Part shown: one piece after another, positions 1 through 9,190 of the stretch
How the letters are laid out: every line of letters starts with the position of its first letter
How positions within the stretch are numbered: the first letter of the stretch is position 1
Source of the DNA: Citrobacter koseri ATCC BAA-895
Lineage (GTDB): Bacteria; Pseudomonadota; Gammaproteobacteria; Enterobacterales; Enterobacteriaceae
Assembly: GCF_000018045.1 (NCBI RefSeq)
Contig: NC_009792.1
Location: 434,001 to 498,000 of the forward strand
Direction: 5' to 3'
DNA: 64,000 nt
Notes under the pieces: generated by a model
The model's database searches: none
Told to the model about the DNA's origin: nothing
Seen by the model: the letters and a program-made list of their open reading frames with translations, nothing else
Program-made: the position numbers and the translations under genes

Positions 1-816
1 TTGCACTTCTTTAGCCCGGTAGAAAAAATGCCGTTGGTGGAGGTCATTCCTCATGCGACAACCTCTGCGCAGACGATCGCCACGACCGTTAAGCTGGCGA
101 AAAAACAGGGCAAAACGCCGATTGTGGTCAGCGATAAAGCCGGGTTCTACGTTAATCGTATTCTTGCCCCGTATATCAACGAAGCAATACGGTTGCTGAC
201 CGAAGGCGAACGCGTTGAAGCGATCGACGCCGCGCTGGTCAAGTTTGGTTTTCCGGTCGGGCCAATCCAACTTTTGGATGAGGTTGGCATCGATACAGGC
301 ACTAAAATTATACCTGTACTGGAAGCCGCTTACGGCGAACGTTTTAGCGCGCCTGCAAACGTTGTTGCCTCAATTTTGAATGACGATCGCAAAGGCAGAA
401 AAAATGGTCGCGGTTTCTATCTTTATGGCGTGAAAGGGCGTAAAAGCAAAAAACAGGTCGACCCTGCAATTTATAGGCTTATTGGTACGCAAGGGCAGAG
501 CCGACTTTCTGCGCAGCAAATGGCTGAGCGGTGCGTGATGTTAATGCTCAATGAAGCGGCGCGCTGCTTTGATGAGAAGGTGATCCGCAGCGCGCGTGAT
601 GGCGACATCGGTGCGGTATTTGGTATTGGTTTTCCGCCGTTTCTTGGCGGCCCGTTCCGTTATATGGACACTCTCGGCGCGGGTGAAGTGGTTGCGGTTC
701 TGCAACGACTGGCTACGCAGTATGGCGACCGGTTTACCCCGTGCGAGCGCTTATTGCGGATGGCTGAACGCGGTGAACGTTTCTGGAACAGTGGGGAAAC
801 AGACCTGAAGGAATAA
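1..816 (+). CDS. fadJ: FadJ, C-terminal part (anaerobic fatty acid oxidation complex alpha subunit)
   Basis: This is the 3' end of a gene that begins before the window. The 271 visible residues correspond to roughly residues 445-715 of the ~715-residue FadJ. They cover part of the NAD-dependent 3-hydroxyacyl-CoA dehydrogenase half; the hydratase half is outside. The opening HFFSPV segment is the conserved catalytic-histidine region of the dehydrogenase family, and GIGFPPFLGGPFRYMD is the C-terminal family motif. FadJ oxidises 3-hydroxyacyl-CoA in the beta-oxidation branch used mainly without oxygen, in complex with the thiolase FadI. Assignment rests on remembered similarity and on sixA lying just downstream, as in E. 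coli. The first codon here is TTG read as an internal codon, not a start. Confidence 0.95.
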   Translation: MHFFSPVEKMPLVEVIPHATTSAQTIATTVKLAKKQGKTPIVVSDKAGFYVNRILAPYINEAIRLLTEGERVEAIDAALVKFGFPVGPIQLLDEVGIDTGTKIIPVLEAAYGERFSAPANVVASILNDDRKGRKNGRGFYLYGVKGRKSKKQVDPAIYRLIGTQGQSRLSAQQMAERCVMLMLNEAARCFDEKVIRSARDGDIGAVFGIGFPPFLGGPFRYMDTLGAGEVVAVLQRLATQYGDRFTPCERLLRMAERGERFWNSGETDLKE

Positions 817-1022
817 GGTCATATCAGGACGAGACCGCACCGAATGACTGTGTGGTGGTCAATTTGTAAACAAAGATTGACTATACTTACGCCATTGAGG
901 TAAAAAACAGCGTTTCATTCGGTGAATGGATAAGGCACAATGCCGGCCACCGCATTTTTATCATACCCGTCAGGGTTTTTGCTAAGAATGTGGGTGATTC
1001 TGGTTAACAAAAGCGGTGCAAT

Positions 1023-1508
1023 ATGCAAGTTTTTATCATGCGTCACGGCGACGCGGCCCTCGATGCCGCCAGTGATTCGGTTCGTCCTTTAACCTCGTGT
1101 GGTTGTGACGAATCCCGCCTTATGGCGAACTGGCTGAAAGGTCAAAAAGTGGATATCGAACGTGTTCTGGTGAGCCCGTTTCTACGAGCCGAACAAACGT
1201 TGGATGTGGTAGGGGAGTGTATGAACCTGCCTGGCAATGTGGACGTTTTGCCGGAGCTTACTCCTTGCGGCGATGTCGGTATGGTCAGCGCCTGGTTGCA
1301 GACGCTGGCGAATGAAGGCGTCGCATCGGTGTTAGTGATCTCTCACCTGCCTTTGGTGGGATATCTGGTGTCTGAACTCTGTCCTGGCGAGACGCCGCCA
1401 ATGTTCACCACATCTGCGATTGCCAGCGTAACGCTTGATGAAAGCGGCAAAGGGGTTTTCAACTGGCAGATGAGCCCGTGTAATCTGAAAATGGCAAAAG
1501 CGATTTAA
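1023..1508 (+). CDS. sixA: Phosphohistidine phosphatase SixA
   Basis: The 161-residue protein begins MQVFIMRHGD; Arg7-His8-Gly9 is the catalytic RHG motif of the histidine phosphatase superfamily, and SHLPLVG near residues 103-109 supplies the second conserved histidine. SixA is a small cytoplasmic, single-domain member. It removes phosphate from histidine in signalling proteins: first described for the ArcB HPt domain, later for the nitrogen PTS protein NPr. Length matches the E. coli protein. It follows fadJ after 206 bp and converges on smrB, with a REP array between them. The identification is firm; which phosphohistidine matters in vivo cannot be told from sequence. Confidence 0.95.
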   Translation: MQVFIMRHGDAALDAASDSVRPLTSCGCDESRLMANWLKGQKVDIERVLVSPFLRAEQTLDVVGECMNLPGNVDVLPELTPCGDVGMVSAWLQTLANEGVASVLVISHLPLVGYLVSELCPGETPPMFTTSAIASVTLDESGKGVFNWQMSPCNLKMAKAI

Positions 1509-1534
1509 CGTTATTATCGTCGGTTGGATACTGT

Positions 1535-1755
1535 GCCTGATGGCGCTTCGCTTATCAGGCCTACATCCTGCACTGACTCCGTAGGCCGGATAAGGCGCCT
1601 GATAGCGCTTCGCTTATCAGACCTACAGCCTGCACTGAACCCGCAGGCCGGATAAGGCGCCTGATGGCGCTTCGCTTATCAGGCCTATAGCCTGCACTGA
1701 CCCCGTAGGCCGGATAAGGCGCTTGCGCCGCCATCCGGCAATCGGCAATCGGCAT
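1535..1755. repeat. BIME: three tandem 62-bp REP units between sixA and smrB
   Basis: Three copies of a unit beginning GCCTGATGGCGCTTCGCTTA start at 1535, 1597 and 1659. Each carries an inward REP palindrome, a TGCACTGA linker and a GTAGGCCGGATAAGGC arm; the last copy is closed by GCCGCCATCCGGCA. This is a bacterial interspersed mosaic element with alternating REP orientation between two convergent genes. It probably stabilises 3' ends of both mRNAs and may bind DNA gyrase, as known for this repeat class. Confidence 0.93.
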
Positions 1756-1757
1756 TG

Positions 1758-2309
1758 TCAAGGAAGCTCCGGCGGCAACCACTCTTCTACTTCAATCAAT
1801 ACCAACAGCGCAGCGTCCCCGCCGTACTCTTTTGGCGCCTGATGGAAGGCCATAACGTGCGGATGTTGCGCCAGCCATAACGGCGTTTGTTGCTTAAGAA
1901 TATGCTTTCCGTGGCCGTGCATCACACAGGCGCAAAAGACATGCTCGCGGCGACAGGCGGCAATCAGCGCCCCCAGCTCTTGTTTGGCCTGCTGTTGCGT
2001 CAGACCGTGCAAATCCAGGAACAACTCCGGCGAATAGTCGCCCCGACGCATTTTCTTCAGCTCGAAATGGCTGACGTCGGCACGTACATATTTCACCGGG
2101 CCGTCGGTATTCAATAACGGTTGAAATTCATCGGAGAAATAGTGGCTGGCATCAGCCTGCTCCTGTATCAGACGCTTGACCGGGACTTCTGTGATTTTTT
2201 TACGTTGCGGCCGGTGGACAATGGTGTCCTGCTTAATCTGGCGGGTGCCGGTCATTAACTGCCGGAACAACGCCTGGTCCTCCTCGCTGAGCGATGTTTT
2301 CTTTTTCAT
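1758..2309 (-). CDS. smrB: Ribosome rescue endonuclease SmrB
   Basis: A 183-residue Smr-domain protein. Residues 99-102 are DLHG and residues 131-136 HGHGKH, the two signature motifs of the MutS2-type small MutS-related nuclease fold; they lie in the C-terminal half. The N-terminal ~90 residues are charged and presumably mediate ribosome contact. In E. coli SmrB (formerly YfcN) recognises collided ribosomes and cleaves the mRNA between them, feeding tmRNA rescue. The start ATG at 2309 has a weak ribosome binding site. It is divergent from prmB across 165 bp and convergent with sixA. Confidence 0.93.
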
Positions 2310-2474
2310 TCGAACGTCTCATCTTTTATTTTGCGTTAGTTTACCCGACTCAGGGGACATTCGTTCAGCCAAAACGCAATTTTCACGCTCTGGCGCCGCG
2401 TGAGTGCTGATTTATCGCCGTCTTCGTGGCAAACTAGCCGCCGAATTTAATGCGAGCATGCCCTGGAGGAATAC

Positions 2475-3407
2475 GTGGATAAAATTTTCGTTGATGAAGC
2501 AGTGAGTGAGCTGCATACCATTCAGGACATGTTGCGCTGGGCGGTAAGCCGGTTTAGCGCGGCGAATATCTGGTATGGTCACGGCACGGACAACCCGTGG
2601 GATGAGGCCGTACAGCTGGTACTGCCGTCACTTTATCTGCCGCTGGATATTCCAGAAGACATGCGTACCGCGCGCCTGACGTCCAGCGAACGTCACCGCA
2701 TTGTTGAACGGGTCATTCGCCGTGTCAACGAGCGTATTCCGGTGGCCTACCTGACCAATAAAGCCTGGTTCTGCGGCCATGAGTTCTATGTTGATGAACG
2801 CGTATTAGTGCCACGTTCGCCGATTGGCGAGCTGATCAACAACCGCTTCGCGGGGCTTATCAGCGAGCAGCCGCACCACATTCTGGATATGTGTACCGGC
2901 AGCGGATGTATCGCTATCGCCTGTGCTTATGCTTTCCCGGAGGCGGAAGTGGATGCCGTTGATATCTCCAGCGACGCGTTAGCCGTAACCGAACACAACA
3001 TTGAAGAGCACGGTCTGCTCAACCATGTCACGCCGATTCGCTCCGATCTGTTCCGCGATCTGCCGAAAGTGCAGTATGACCTGATTGTGACGAACCCGCC
3101 GTACGTTGATGCGGAAGATATGTCCGATCTGCCGAATGAATATCGTCATGAACCCGAACTGGGCCTGGCGTCCGGCACTGACGGTTTAAAACTGACCCGC
3201 CGTATTCTGGGCAACGCGCCGGACTACTTGTCCGATGACGGTATTCTGATTTGTGAAGTCGGAAACAGCATGGTACATCTGATAGAACAATATCCCGATG
3301 TACCGTTTACCTGGCTGGAGTTCGATAACGGCGGCGACGGCGTCTTTATGCTGACGAAAGCGCAGCTCATTGCGGCTCGCGAGCATTTCAGCATCTATAA
3401 AGATTAA
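2475..3407 (+). CDS. prmB: 50S ribosomal protein uL3 glutamine methyltransferase PrmB
   Basis: A 310-residue class I SAM-dependent methyltransferase. DMCTGSG (residues 138-144) is the SAM-binding glycine motif and NPPY (207-210) the catalytic motif of enzymes that methylate glutamine or adenine amide nitrogens. PrmB (YfcB) modifies a glutamine of ribosomal protein uL3 and differs from its paralogue PrmC, which acts on release factors. The start is GTG at 2475, preceded by CTGGAGGA at good spacing. It heads the run prmB-aroC-mepA-yfcA-epmC-yfcL, and aroC follows after 38 bp, so co-transcription is likely. Confidence 0.95.
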   Translation: MDKIFVDEAVSELHTIQDMLRWAVSRFSAANIWYGHGTDNPWDEAVQLVLPSLYLPLDIPEDMRTARLTSSERHRIVERVIRRVNERIPVAYLTNKAWFCGHEFYVDERVLVPRSPIGELINNRFAGLISEQPHHILDMCTGSGCIAIACAYAFPEAEVDAVDISSDALAVTEHNIEEHGLLNHVTPIRSDLFRDLPKVQYDLIVTNPPYVDAEDMSDLPNEYRHEPELGLASGTDGLKLTRRILGNAPDYLSDDGILICEVGNSMVHLIEQYPDVPFTWLEFDNGGDGVFMLTKAQLIAAREHFSIYKD

Positions 3408-3445
3408 TCAACGGTCAACAACACAACAACGATAACGGAGCCGTG

Positions 3446-4531
3446 ATGGCAGGAAATACACTTGGACAACTCTTTCGCGTAACGACTTTTGGTGAATCAC
3501 ACGGGCTGGCGCTCGGTTGTATCGTTGATGGCGTTCCGCCGGGCATTCCGCTAACGGAAGCCGACCTGCAACACGATCTCGACAGACGCCGTCCGGGAAC
3601 CTCGCGTTACACGACCCAGCGTCGTGAACCGGACCAGGTGAAAATTCTCTCCGGCGTCTTTGAAGGCGTGACGACGGGCACCAGCATTGGCCTGTTGATT
3701 GAAAATACCGATCAGCGTTCACAGGATTACAGCGCCATTAAGGACGTTTTCCGCCCGGGCCATGCCGACTATACCTACGAGCAGAAATACGGTCTGCGCG
3801 ATTACCGTGGCGGCGGTCGTTCTTCCGCCCGTGAAACGGCGATGCGCGTCGCGGCTGGCGCGATTGCTAAAAAATATCTGGCGGAGAAACACGGCATCGT
3901 CATTCAGGGGTGTCTGACCCAGATGGGCGATATTCCGCTTGAAATCAAAGACTGGCAGCAGGTTGAACAAAACCCGTTTTTCTGTCCTGATCCAGATAAA
4001 ATCGACGCGCTGGACGAACTGATGCGCGCCCTGAAGAAAGAGGGCGATTCGATTGGGGCAAAAGTGACCGTCGTGGCAAACGGCGTTCCGGCAGGGCTTG
4101 GCGAACCGGTCTTTGACCGTCTGGATGCGGACATCGCTCATGCGCTGATGAGCATCAACGCGGTAAAAGGCGTGGAGATTGGCGATGGGTTTGATGTGGT
4201 CGCGTTGCGAGGCAGCCAGAATCGCGATGAAATTACCAAAGAGGGCTTCCTGAGCAACCATGCGGGCGGTATTCTCGGCGGTATCAGCAGCGGGCAACAA
4301 ATTGTTGCACATATGGCGCTGAAACCCACTTCCAGTATTACGGTGCCGGGACGTACGATTAACCGCTTTGGTGAAGAAGTCGAGATGATCACCAAAGGGC
4401 GTCACGATCCCTGCGTTGGGATCCGCGCCGTGCCGATCGCTGAGGCCATGCTGGCGATCGTGCTGATGGATCACCTTCTGCGTCAGCGCGCGCAAAATGC
4501 GGATGTAAAGACTGATATTCCACGCTGGTAA
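3446..4531 (+). CDS. aroC: Chorismate synthase
   Basis: The 361-residue enzyme catalyses the last step of the shikimate pathway, 1,4-anti elimination of phosphate from 5-enolpyruvylshikimate 3-phosphate to give chorismate, with reduced FMN. Family signatures visible are GESHG near the N-terminus (VTTFGESHG), GGGRSSARETAMRVAAGA in the middle, and HDPCVGIRAVPIAEAM near the C-terminus. A GTG lies one codon upstream at 3443; the ATG at 3446 is chosen because it gives the family N-terminus MAGNTLGQLF and sits better behind the AACGGAG ribosome site. The mepA start follows 3 bases after the stop. Confidence 0.97.
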   Translation: MAGNTLGQLFRVTTFGESHGLALGCIVDGVPPGIPLTEADLQHDLDRRRPGTSRYTTQRREPDQVKILSGVFEGVTTGTSIGLLIENTDQRSQDYSAIKDVFRPGHADYTYEQKYGLRDYRGGGRSSARETAMRVAAGAIAKKYLAEKHGIVIQGCLTQMGDIPLEIKDWQQVEQNPFFCPDPDKIDALDELMRALKKEGDSIGAKVTVVANGVPAGLGEPVFDRLDADIAHALMSINAVKGVEIGDGFDVVALRGSQNRDEITKEGFLSNHAGGILGGISSGQQIVAHMALKPTSSITVPGRTINRFGEEVEMITKGRHDPCVGIRAVPIAEAMLAIVLMDHLLRQRAQNADVKTDIPRW

Positions 4532-4534
4532 TCA

Positions 4535-5359
4535 ATGAAAAAAACGGCACTCGCGTTGCTGGCTCTTCTGGTCAGCAGCGCCAGCCTGGCGGCAACGCCC
4601 TGGCAGAAAATTACGCATCCTGTTCCCGGAAGTGCGCAATCCATCGGCGGCTTTTCGAATGGCTGCATTGTTGGGGCAGACACGCTTCCCGTGCAGTCCG
4701 AACACTATCAGGTGATGCGTACCGATCAGCGCCGCTATTTTGGTCATCCCGATCTCGTGATGTTTATTCAACGACTGAGCACTCAGGTCAGCAACCTTGG
4801 ATTTGGAACGGTGTTGATCGGCGATATGGGGATGCCTGCGGGCGGGCGGTTCAACGGCGGACATGCCAGCCACCAGACCGGGCTCGATGTCGATATTTTT
4901 CTGCAACTGCCGAAAACACGCTGGACGCAGGCGCAGCTACTGCGACCTCAGGCAATTGACCTGGTCTCCCGCGACGGCAAACATGTGGTGCCTTCGCTGT
5001 GGAAGCCGGAAATTTCCAGCCTGATCAAACTGGCTGCGGAAGATAACGACGTCACGCGTATTTTTGTTAATCCTGCCATTAAACAGCAGTTATGCCTGGA
5101 TGCCGGAACCGATCGTGACTGGTTGCGTAAAGTGCGACCCTGGTTCCAGCATCGTGCGCATATGCATGTACGATTACGTTGCCCTGCCGACAGCCTGGAG
5201 TGCGAAGATCAGCCTTTGCCTCCGCCTGGCGATGGATGTGGCGCAGAACTACAAAGTTGGTTTGAACCTCCTGAACCTGGAACAACAAAGCCTGAGAAGA
5301 AGACACCGCCACCGTTGCCGCCTTCCTGCCAGGCGCTACTGGATGAGCATGTACTCTAA
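4535..5359 (+). CDS. mepA: Penicillin-insensitive murein endopeptidase MepA
   Basis: A 274-residue periplasmic LAS-family zinc metallopeptidase. Residues 1-19 form a signal peptide ending ASLA. His110, His113 and Asp120 in GGHASHQTGLDVD, with the later AHMHVRLRCP segment, are the zinc ligands and catalytic histidines of the family. MepA cleaves D-alanyl-meso-diaminopimelyl and some DAP-DAP crosslinks in peptidoglycan and is insensitive to beta-lactams. The proline-rich tail before the C-terminus is typical. The start is 3 bp after aroC, and the stop TAA shares a base with the yfcA ATG, so translational coupling is likely. Confidence 0.96.
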   Translation: MKKTALALLALLVSSASLAATPWQKITHPVPGSAQSIGGFSNGCIVGADTLPVQSEHYQVMRTDQRRYFGHPDLVMFIQRLSTQVSNLGFGTVLIGDMGMPAGGRFNGGHASHQTGLDVDIFLQLPKTRWTQAQLLRPQAIDLVSRDGKHVVPSLWKPEISSLIKLAAEDNDVTRIFVNPAIKQQLCLDAGTDRDWLRKVRPWFQHRAHMHVRLRCPADSLECEDQPLPPPGDGCGAELQSWFEPPEPGTTKPEKKTPPPLPPSCQALLDEHVL

Positions 5360-6168
5360 TGGACAATTTTTTAAATCTGTTTATGGTGTCCCCGCTGTTA
5401 TTGATTGTTCTTTTTTTCGTGGCAATGCTGGCTGGATTTATTGATTCGCTGGCGGGGGGAGGCGGCTTATTAACGATCCCTGCATTAATGGCGGCAGGCA
5501 TGTCGCCAGCACAGGCGCTGGCGACCAATAAATTGCAGGCCTGCGGCGGCTCCCTCTCCGCGTCAATCTATTTCATTCGTCGCAAAGTGGTTAATCTTGC
5601 CGATCAGAAACTCAATATTCTGATGACGTTCATTGGCTCAATGAGCGGCGCGTTACTGGTGCAATATGTCCAGGCGAGCATTTTGCGGCAGATTTTACCG
5701 GTGCTGGTTATTTGTATTGGCCTTTATTTCCTGTTGATGCCGAAACTCGGCGAAGAGGATCGTCAGCGTCGGCTTTATGGCCTGCCTTTCGCGCTGGTCG
5801 CCGGGGGCTGTGTCGGATTCTACGATGGCTTCTTCGGCCCGGCTGCCGGATCGTTTTACGCGCTGGCGTTTGTGACGCTGTGCGGGTACAACCTGGCGAA
5901 ATCCACCGCCCATGCCAAAGTGTTGAATGCCACCTCGAATATTGGCGGCCTGTTGCTGTTCGCTATTGGCGGTAAAGTCATTTGGGCGACAGGTTTCGTG
6001 ATGCTGATTGGCCAGTTTCTGGGCGCTCGTATGGGCTCGCGACTGGTGTTAAGCAAAGGACAGAAGCTCATTCGCCCGATGATTGTCATCGTCTCTGCGG
6101 TGATGAGCGCCAAACTACTTTATGATAACCACGGACAGGAGATTCTCCACTTGCTGGGGATGAACTAA
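5359..6168 (+). CDS. yfcA: TauE/SafE-family membrane protein YfcA
   Basis: A 269-residue inner membrane protein of the TauE/SafE (sulfite/sulfonate exporter-like) family, with about eight hydrophobic segments. The glycine-rich FIDSLAGGGGLLTIPALMAAGM near residues 26-47 and FYDGFFGPAAGSFYALAF near 153-170 are the two repeat-related family motifs. The substrate is not known; the family links to export of sulfur-containing or organic anions. ATG overlaps the mepA stop by one base and its own stop overlaps epmC by one base, so it sits in a tightly coupled run with genes of unrelated function. Confidence 0.9.
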   Translation: MDNFLNLFMVSPLLLIVLFFVAMLAGFIDSLAGGGGLLTIPALMAAGMSPAQALATNKLQACGGSLSASIYFIRRKVVNLADQKLNILMTFIGSMSGALLVQYVQASILRQILPVLVICIGLYFLLMPKLGEEDRQRRLYGLPFALVAGGCVGFYDGFFGPAAGSFYALAFVTLCGYNLAKSTAHAKVLNATSNIGGLLLFAIGGKVIWATGFVMLIGQFLGARMGSRLVLSKGQKLIRPMIVIVSAVMSAKLLYDNHGQEILHLLGMN

Positions 6169-6716
6169 TGAACAGTACGCATCATTACCAACAGCTAATT
6201 GATATTTTTAACGGCTGCTTTGCCGACGATTTTAATACCCGTCTGATTAAAGGCGATGACGAACCGGTCTATCTTCCTGCTGATGCGGACGTGCCGTACC
6301 ACCGGATTGTTTTTGCGCACGGCTTTTACGCCAGCGCGCTGCATGAGATTTCGCACTGGTGTATTGCCGGAAAGGCGCGTCGCGAGTTGGTGGATTTTGG
6401 TTACTGGTATTGCCCGGATGGGCGTGATGCGCAAACCCAAAGCCAGTTTGAAGACGTGGAAGTGAAACCGCAGGCCTTTGACTGGTTGTTTTGCGTGGCG
6501 GCGGGTTATCCGTTTAACGTCAGTTGCGACAACCTGGAAGGGGACTTCGAACCGGATCGCGTGGTATTTCAGCGCCGGGTTCATGCCCAGGTGATGGAGT
6601 ACCTGGAAAAAGGCATTCCTGAACGCCCGGCCCGGTTTATTAAAGCGTTACAGAATTATTATCACACGCCTGACATTACGGCGGAACAGTTCCCGTGGCC
6701 GGAAGCGCTCAACTGA
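6168..6716 (+). CDS. epmC: Elongation factor P hydroxylase EpmC
   Basis: A 182-residue protein matching E. coli EpmC (YfcM). HEISH at residues 59-63 looks like a metal-binding HExxH-type site, consistent with an iron-dependent hydroxylase. EpmC hydroxylates the beta-lysylated lysine of elongation factor P after EpmA and EpmB have acted, finishing the modification that lets EF-P relieve polyproline stalling. The partner genes epmA, epmB and efp are not in the window. The start overlaps the yfcA stop by one base; yfcL follows after 32 bp. Confidence 0.93.
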   Translation: MNSTHHYQQLIDIFNGCFADDFNTRLIKGDDEPVYLPADADVPYHRIVFAHGFYASALHEISHWCIAGKARRELVDFGYWYCPDGRDAQTQSQFEDVEVKPQAFDWLFCVAAGYPFNVSCDNLEGDFEPDRVVFQRRVHAQVMEYLEKGIPERPARFIKALQNYYHTPDITAEQFPWPEALN

Positions 6717-6748
6717 GGCCGACGCCACGTTTACAATGAGGAAAGAAG

Positions 6749-7027
6749 ATGATCGCGGAGTTTGAATCACGCATTCTGGCATTAATCGACGATATGGTAG
6801 AGCACGCAAGCGATGACGAGCTGTTTGCCAGCGGATATCTGCGTGGCCACCTGACGTTAGCAGTTGCAGAACTGGAAGGCGGTGATGACCATTCCGCAGA
6901 AGCGGTGTATGCCAACGTCACCAGCAGCCTGGAAAAAGCGATTGGCGCAGGCGAGTTGTCGCCGCGTGACCAGGCGTTAGTGAAAGAAATGTGGGATAAC
7001 CTGTTCCAGAAGGCCATTAACGCGTAG
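6749..7027 (+). CDS. yfcL: Small conserved protein YfcL
   Basis: A 92-residue acidic cytoplasmic protein, last gene of the run from prmB. It has no signal peptide or membrane segment and looks largely alpha-helical. It matches E. coli YfcL, a family without an assigned function as far as I know. The start ATG is preceded by GAAAGAAG at suitable spacing. A REP palindrome that can also act as a terminator follows immediately. Confidence 0.88.
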   Translation: MIAEFESRILALIDDMVEHASDDELFASGYLRGHLTLAVAELEGGDDHSAEAVYANVTSSLEKAIGAGELSPRDQALVKEMWDNLFQKAINA

Positions 7028-7055
7028 GCCGGATGCGTCGCCATCCGGCATTTTC
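7025..7055 (+). repeat. Single REP palindrome / probable yfcL terminator
   Basis: GCCGGATG, a 6-base loop and CATCCGGC form an 8-bp perfect stem at 7029-7050, followed by ATTTTC. It is one REP arm at the end of yfcL, facing the end of mnmC, and could serve as a weak intrinsic terminator. Confidence 0.8.
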
Positions 7056-7095
7056 ACCTTGCCGGGTGGCGTTAACGTTCATCCAACGGATGGAC

Positions 7096-9096
7096 TTATT
7101 TCACCGCTTTTCCCTTCAATAACTTCCGTACCCACAGACGATTCGGGTTTAACGCCGCCAGCGTGTCAGCATCCATCGGAATGGGCTCTTCACTCATTTG
7201 CGCCGCGAGAATTTCCGCACAGAGCGGGGCTGAACACAACCCGCGCGATCCGAGCGCTCCCAGCATAAACAAATCAGGATAAACCGGCGCGCGTTCGGCG
7301 GCGTCTTTCTGTCTGGCAAGGGCGGCGTATTGTGCGAGCGTTGCATCATAGTCCGGCACATTTCCGACCATCGGCAGATGATCGCGCGTGGCGCAGCGTA
7401 CGCCACAGCGCGCCGCTTTTTCGCTGATATCAACCTCTTTTGCCCATGCGGCATCCGGGAAGCAGTCGATCAAGCGCTGGCGATTCTGCTGCTGATCGTC
7501 TTCACGATAGGCAGTTTCCTCACTGCCGCGATGGTAACTGGCGCCAATGCAGTGCTGATGAGTGGCAGGGTTTTGCGGCGTGAGGTATCCGTCGTAGCAC
7601 AGCACCTGGCGTAATGCGGAAAGCGCAGGCGTCGTCGGGATATGGCTCACCTGACCAGCCACCGAATAGACCGGTAACGGACGCGTCTGGTCAACGTGGT
7701 TAATCTGATGCCCGTTTGCCAGCACGACCACCTCATGTTCAACTGCCTTACCCTCTGCAAATTGCAACTGCCAGCCTGTGGCCTGGCGCGAAAGGGCGGT
7801 GAGCGTGTGTGTGTAATGCCTCCGCAGCCCTTGTGTGGCCGCTAGCGCCAGCAGCGCAGCGGTTAACTGTGCTGGGCACAGCCAGCCGCCAGCCGGATAC
7901 GTTATTCCGCGACAGTGTGTCGCCACGCCTGTTTCCTGCTGCGCCTGGTCTGGATCTACAGCCACTGCGAGCGCATCGGGCAACGCCAGCGACAGCATCT
8001 GATCGATTTTGTGCTGGCTCTTTTCGTCCCAGCCCAGTTGCGTGACGCCGCACCAGTCATGGTCGAAAGTCACCGGCAGCGCGTCATACAGACGCCGCGC
8101 GAACGTAAACGCGCTCGGGAAAAAGAGGTTAATCGCCGCATCGTGTTTGCTGAGCAGGGGATAAAGCGCCCCCTGGCGATTGCCGGATGCGCCTTGCGCG
8201 GGCTGCTCATCTGAACAATAGAGCGTTACCTGCCAGCCGCGGCGCAGAAGCGCCAGCGACAGCAGCGCGCTGGCGATGCCGCCGCCGATGATTGCGACGT
8301 CTCGTTTGGCGCTGCCGCTGCGGGTGAACCACGGCGTCGGAGAGGGGAACGTCAGCGCGTGCGCCATGACGCCGCAAAGCATTTCACGCTTGCGGCCAAA
8401 ACCTTTGCGTTTTTGCATCGTGAACCCTGCCTCCTGCAACCCTCGGCGCACGAATCCCGCAGAGGTAAACGTCGCCAGCGTTCCGCCGGGGCGAGCCAGT
8501 CGCGCCATGGTGGAAAACAGATTCTGCGTCCACATGTCAGGGTTTTTCGCGGGGGCAAAACCATCCAGAAACCAGGCGTCCACTTTCTGGTTCAGAGATT
8601 CATCCAGTTTCCCCGTCAGCTCATTAATATCGCCGAACCAGAGATCCAGCGTCACACGACCGTCATCAAGAATCAGACGATGGCACCCGGCCAGCGGCAG
8701 CGGCCACTGCGCGTGTAGCTGCTGTGCCCAGGGGGCAAGCTCTGGCCAGTGTTGATGGGCTAAAGCGAGGTCGGCCTGCGTCAGGGGAAATTTTTCAAAA
8801 CTGATAAAATGTAATCTTTGTAGCGTAGCCTCAGGGTGAGCGTCGCGAAACTGCGAGAACGCCTGCCAGAGCGTCAGGAAGTTAAGGCCAGTGCCGAAAC
8901 CGCTCTCTGCCACCACGAATAATGGGCGAGGGTGCAGCGGAAAACGCTCCTCAAGCTGATTGCCGCCGAGAAAAACATAACGCGTCTCTTCCAGCCCATT
9001 ATCATTGGAAAAGTAGACGTCATCGAAATCTCGGGAAACAGGTGTACCCTCAGCGTTGAATTCAAGGTTGGCAGGTTGTATAGCGTATTGTTTCAC
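7096..9096 (-). CDS. mnmC: Bifunctional tRNA mnm5s2U34 enzyme MnmC
   Basis: A 666-residue two-domain fusion. The N-terminal domain carries the SAM motif ESGFGTGLNF (residues 64-73) and DGFAP (178-182). The C-terminal half is an FAD-dependent oxidase beginning at VAIIGGGIAS (GGGIAS at 271-276). MnmC converts cmnm5U34 to nm5U34 (oxidase) and then methylates it to mnm5U34 in tRNAs reading split codon boxes. The frame is open 20 codons further upstream to an ATG at 9156. GTG at 9096 is chosen because it gives the family N-terminus (M)KQYAIQPANLEFN. It diverges from fabB and converges on yfcL. Confidence 0.95.
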   Translation of the reverse strand: MKQYAIQPANLEFNAEGTPVSRDFDDVYFSNDNGLEETRYVFLGGNQLEERFPLHPRPLFVVAESGFGTGLNFLTLWQAFSQFRDAHPEATLQRLHFISFEKFPLTQADLALAHQHWPELAPWAQQLHAQWPLPLAGCHRLILDDGRVTLDLWFGDINELTGKLDESLNQKVDAWFLDGFAPAKNPDMWTQNLFSTMARLARPGGTLATFTSAGFVRRGLQEAGFTMQKRKGFGRKREMLCGVMAHALTFPSPTPWFTRSGSAKRDVAIIGGGIASALLSLALLRRGWQVTLYCSDEQPAQGASGNRQGALYPLLSKHDAAINLFFPSAFTFARRLYDALPVTFDHDWCGVTQLGWDEKSQHKIDQMLSLALPDALAVAVDPDQAQQETGVATHCRGITYPAGGWLCPAQLTAALLALAATQGLRRHYTHTLTALSRQATGWQLQFAEGKAVEHEVVVLANGHQINHVDQTRPLPVYSVAGQVSHIPTTPALSALRQVLCYDGYLTPQNPATHQHCIGASYHRGSEETAYREDDQQQNRQRLIDCFPDAAWAKEVDISEKAARCGVRCATRDHLPMVGNVPDYDATLAQYAALARQKDAAERAPVYPDLFMLGALGSRGLCSAPLCAEILAAQMSEEPIPMDADTLAALNPNRLWVRKLLKGKAVK

Positions 9097-9171
9097 GTAA
9101 GTTACTCGTCTGACAGGCAGTGTCACGATCTTAGCGATGTGCGCCCGGAGGCGCAAATTTCCATATTAATT

Positions 9172-9188
9172 GGCTGATCGGACTTGTT
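9172..9188 (+). promoter_or_regulatory. Probable FadR operator upstream of fabB
   Basis: The 17-mer GGCTGATCGGACTTGTT fits the FadR consensus AACTGGTCNGACCTGTT at most positions. FadR activates fabB in E. coli from a site in the same place, just upstream of the FabR palindrome. Called from consensus only. Confidence 0.75.
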
Positions 9189-9190
9189 CG

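Noticed and set aside
1561..1782. Minus-strand open frame of 73 codons over the sixA-smrB gap
   Set aside because: It is made of REP repeats and overlaps the end of smrB; no ribosome site or known family.
3719..4495. 258-codon minus-strand frame inside aroC
   Set aside because: Antisense shadow of a highly conserved gene; no start signal and no family resemblance.
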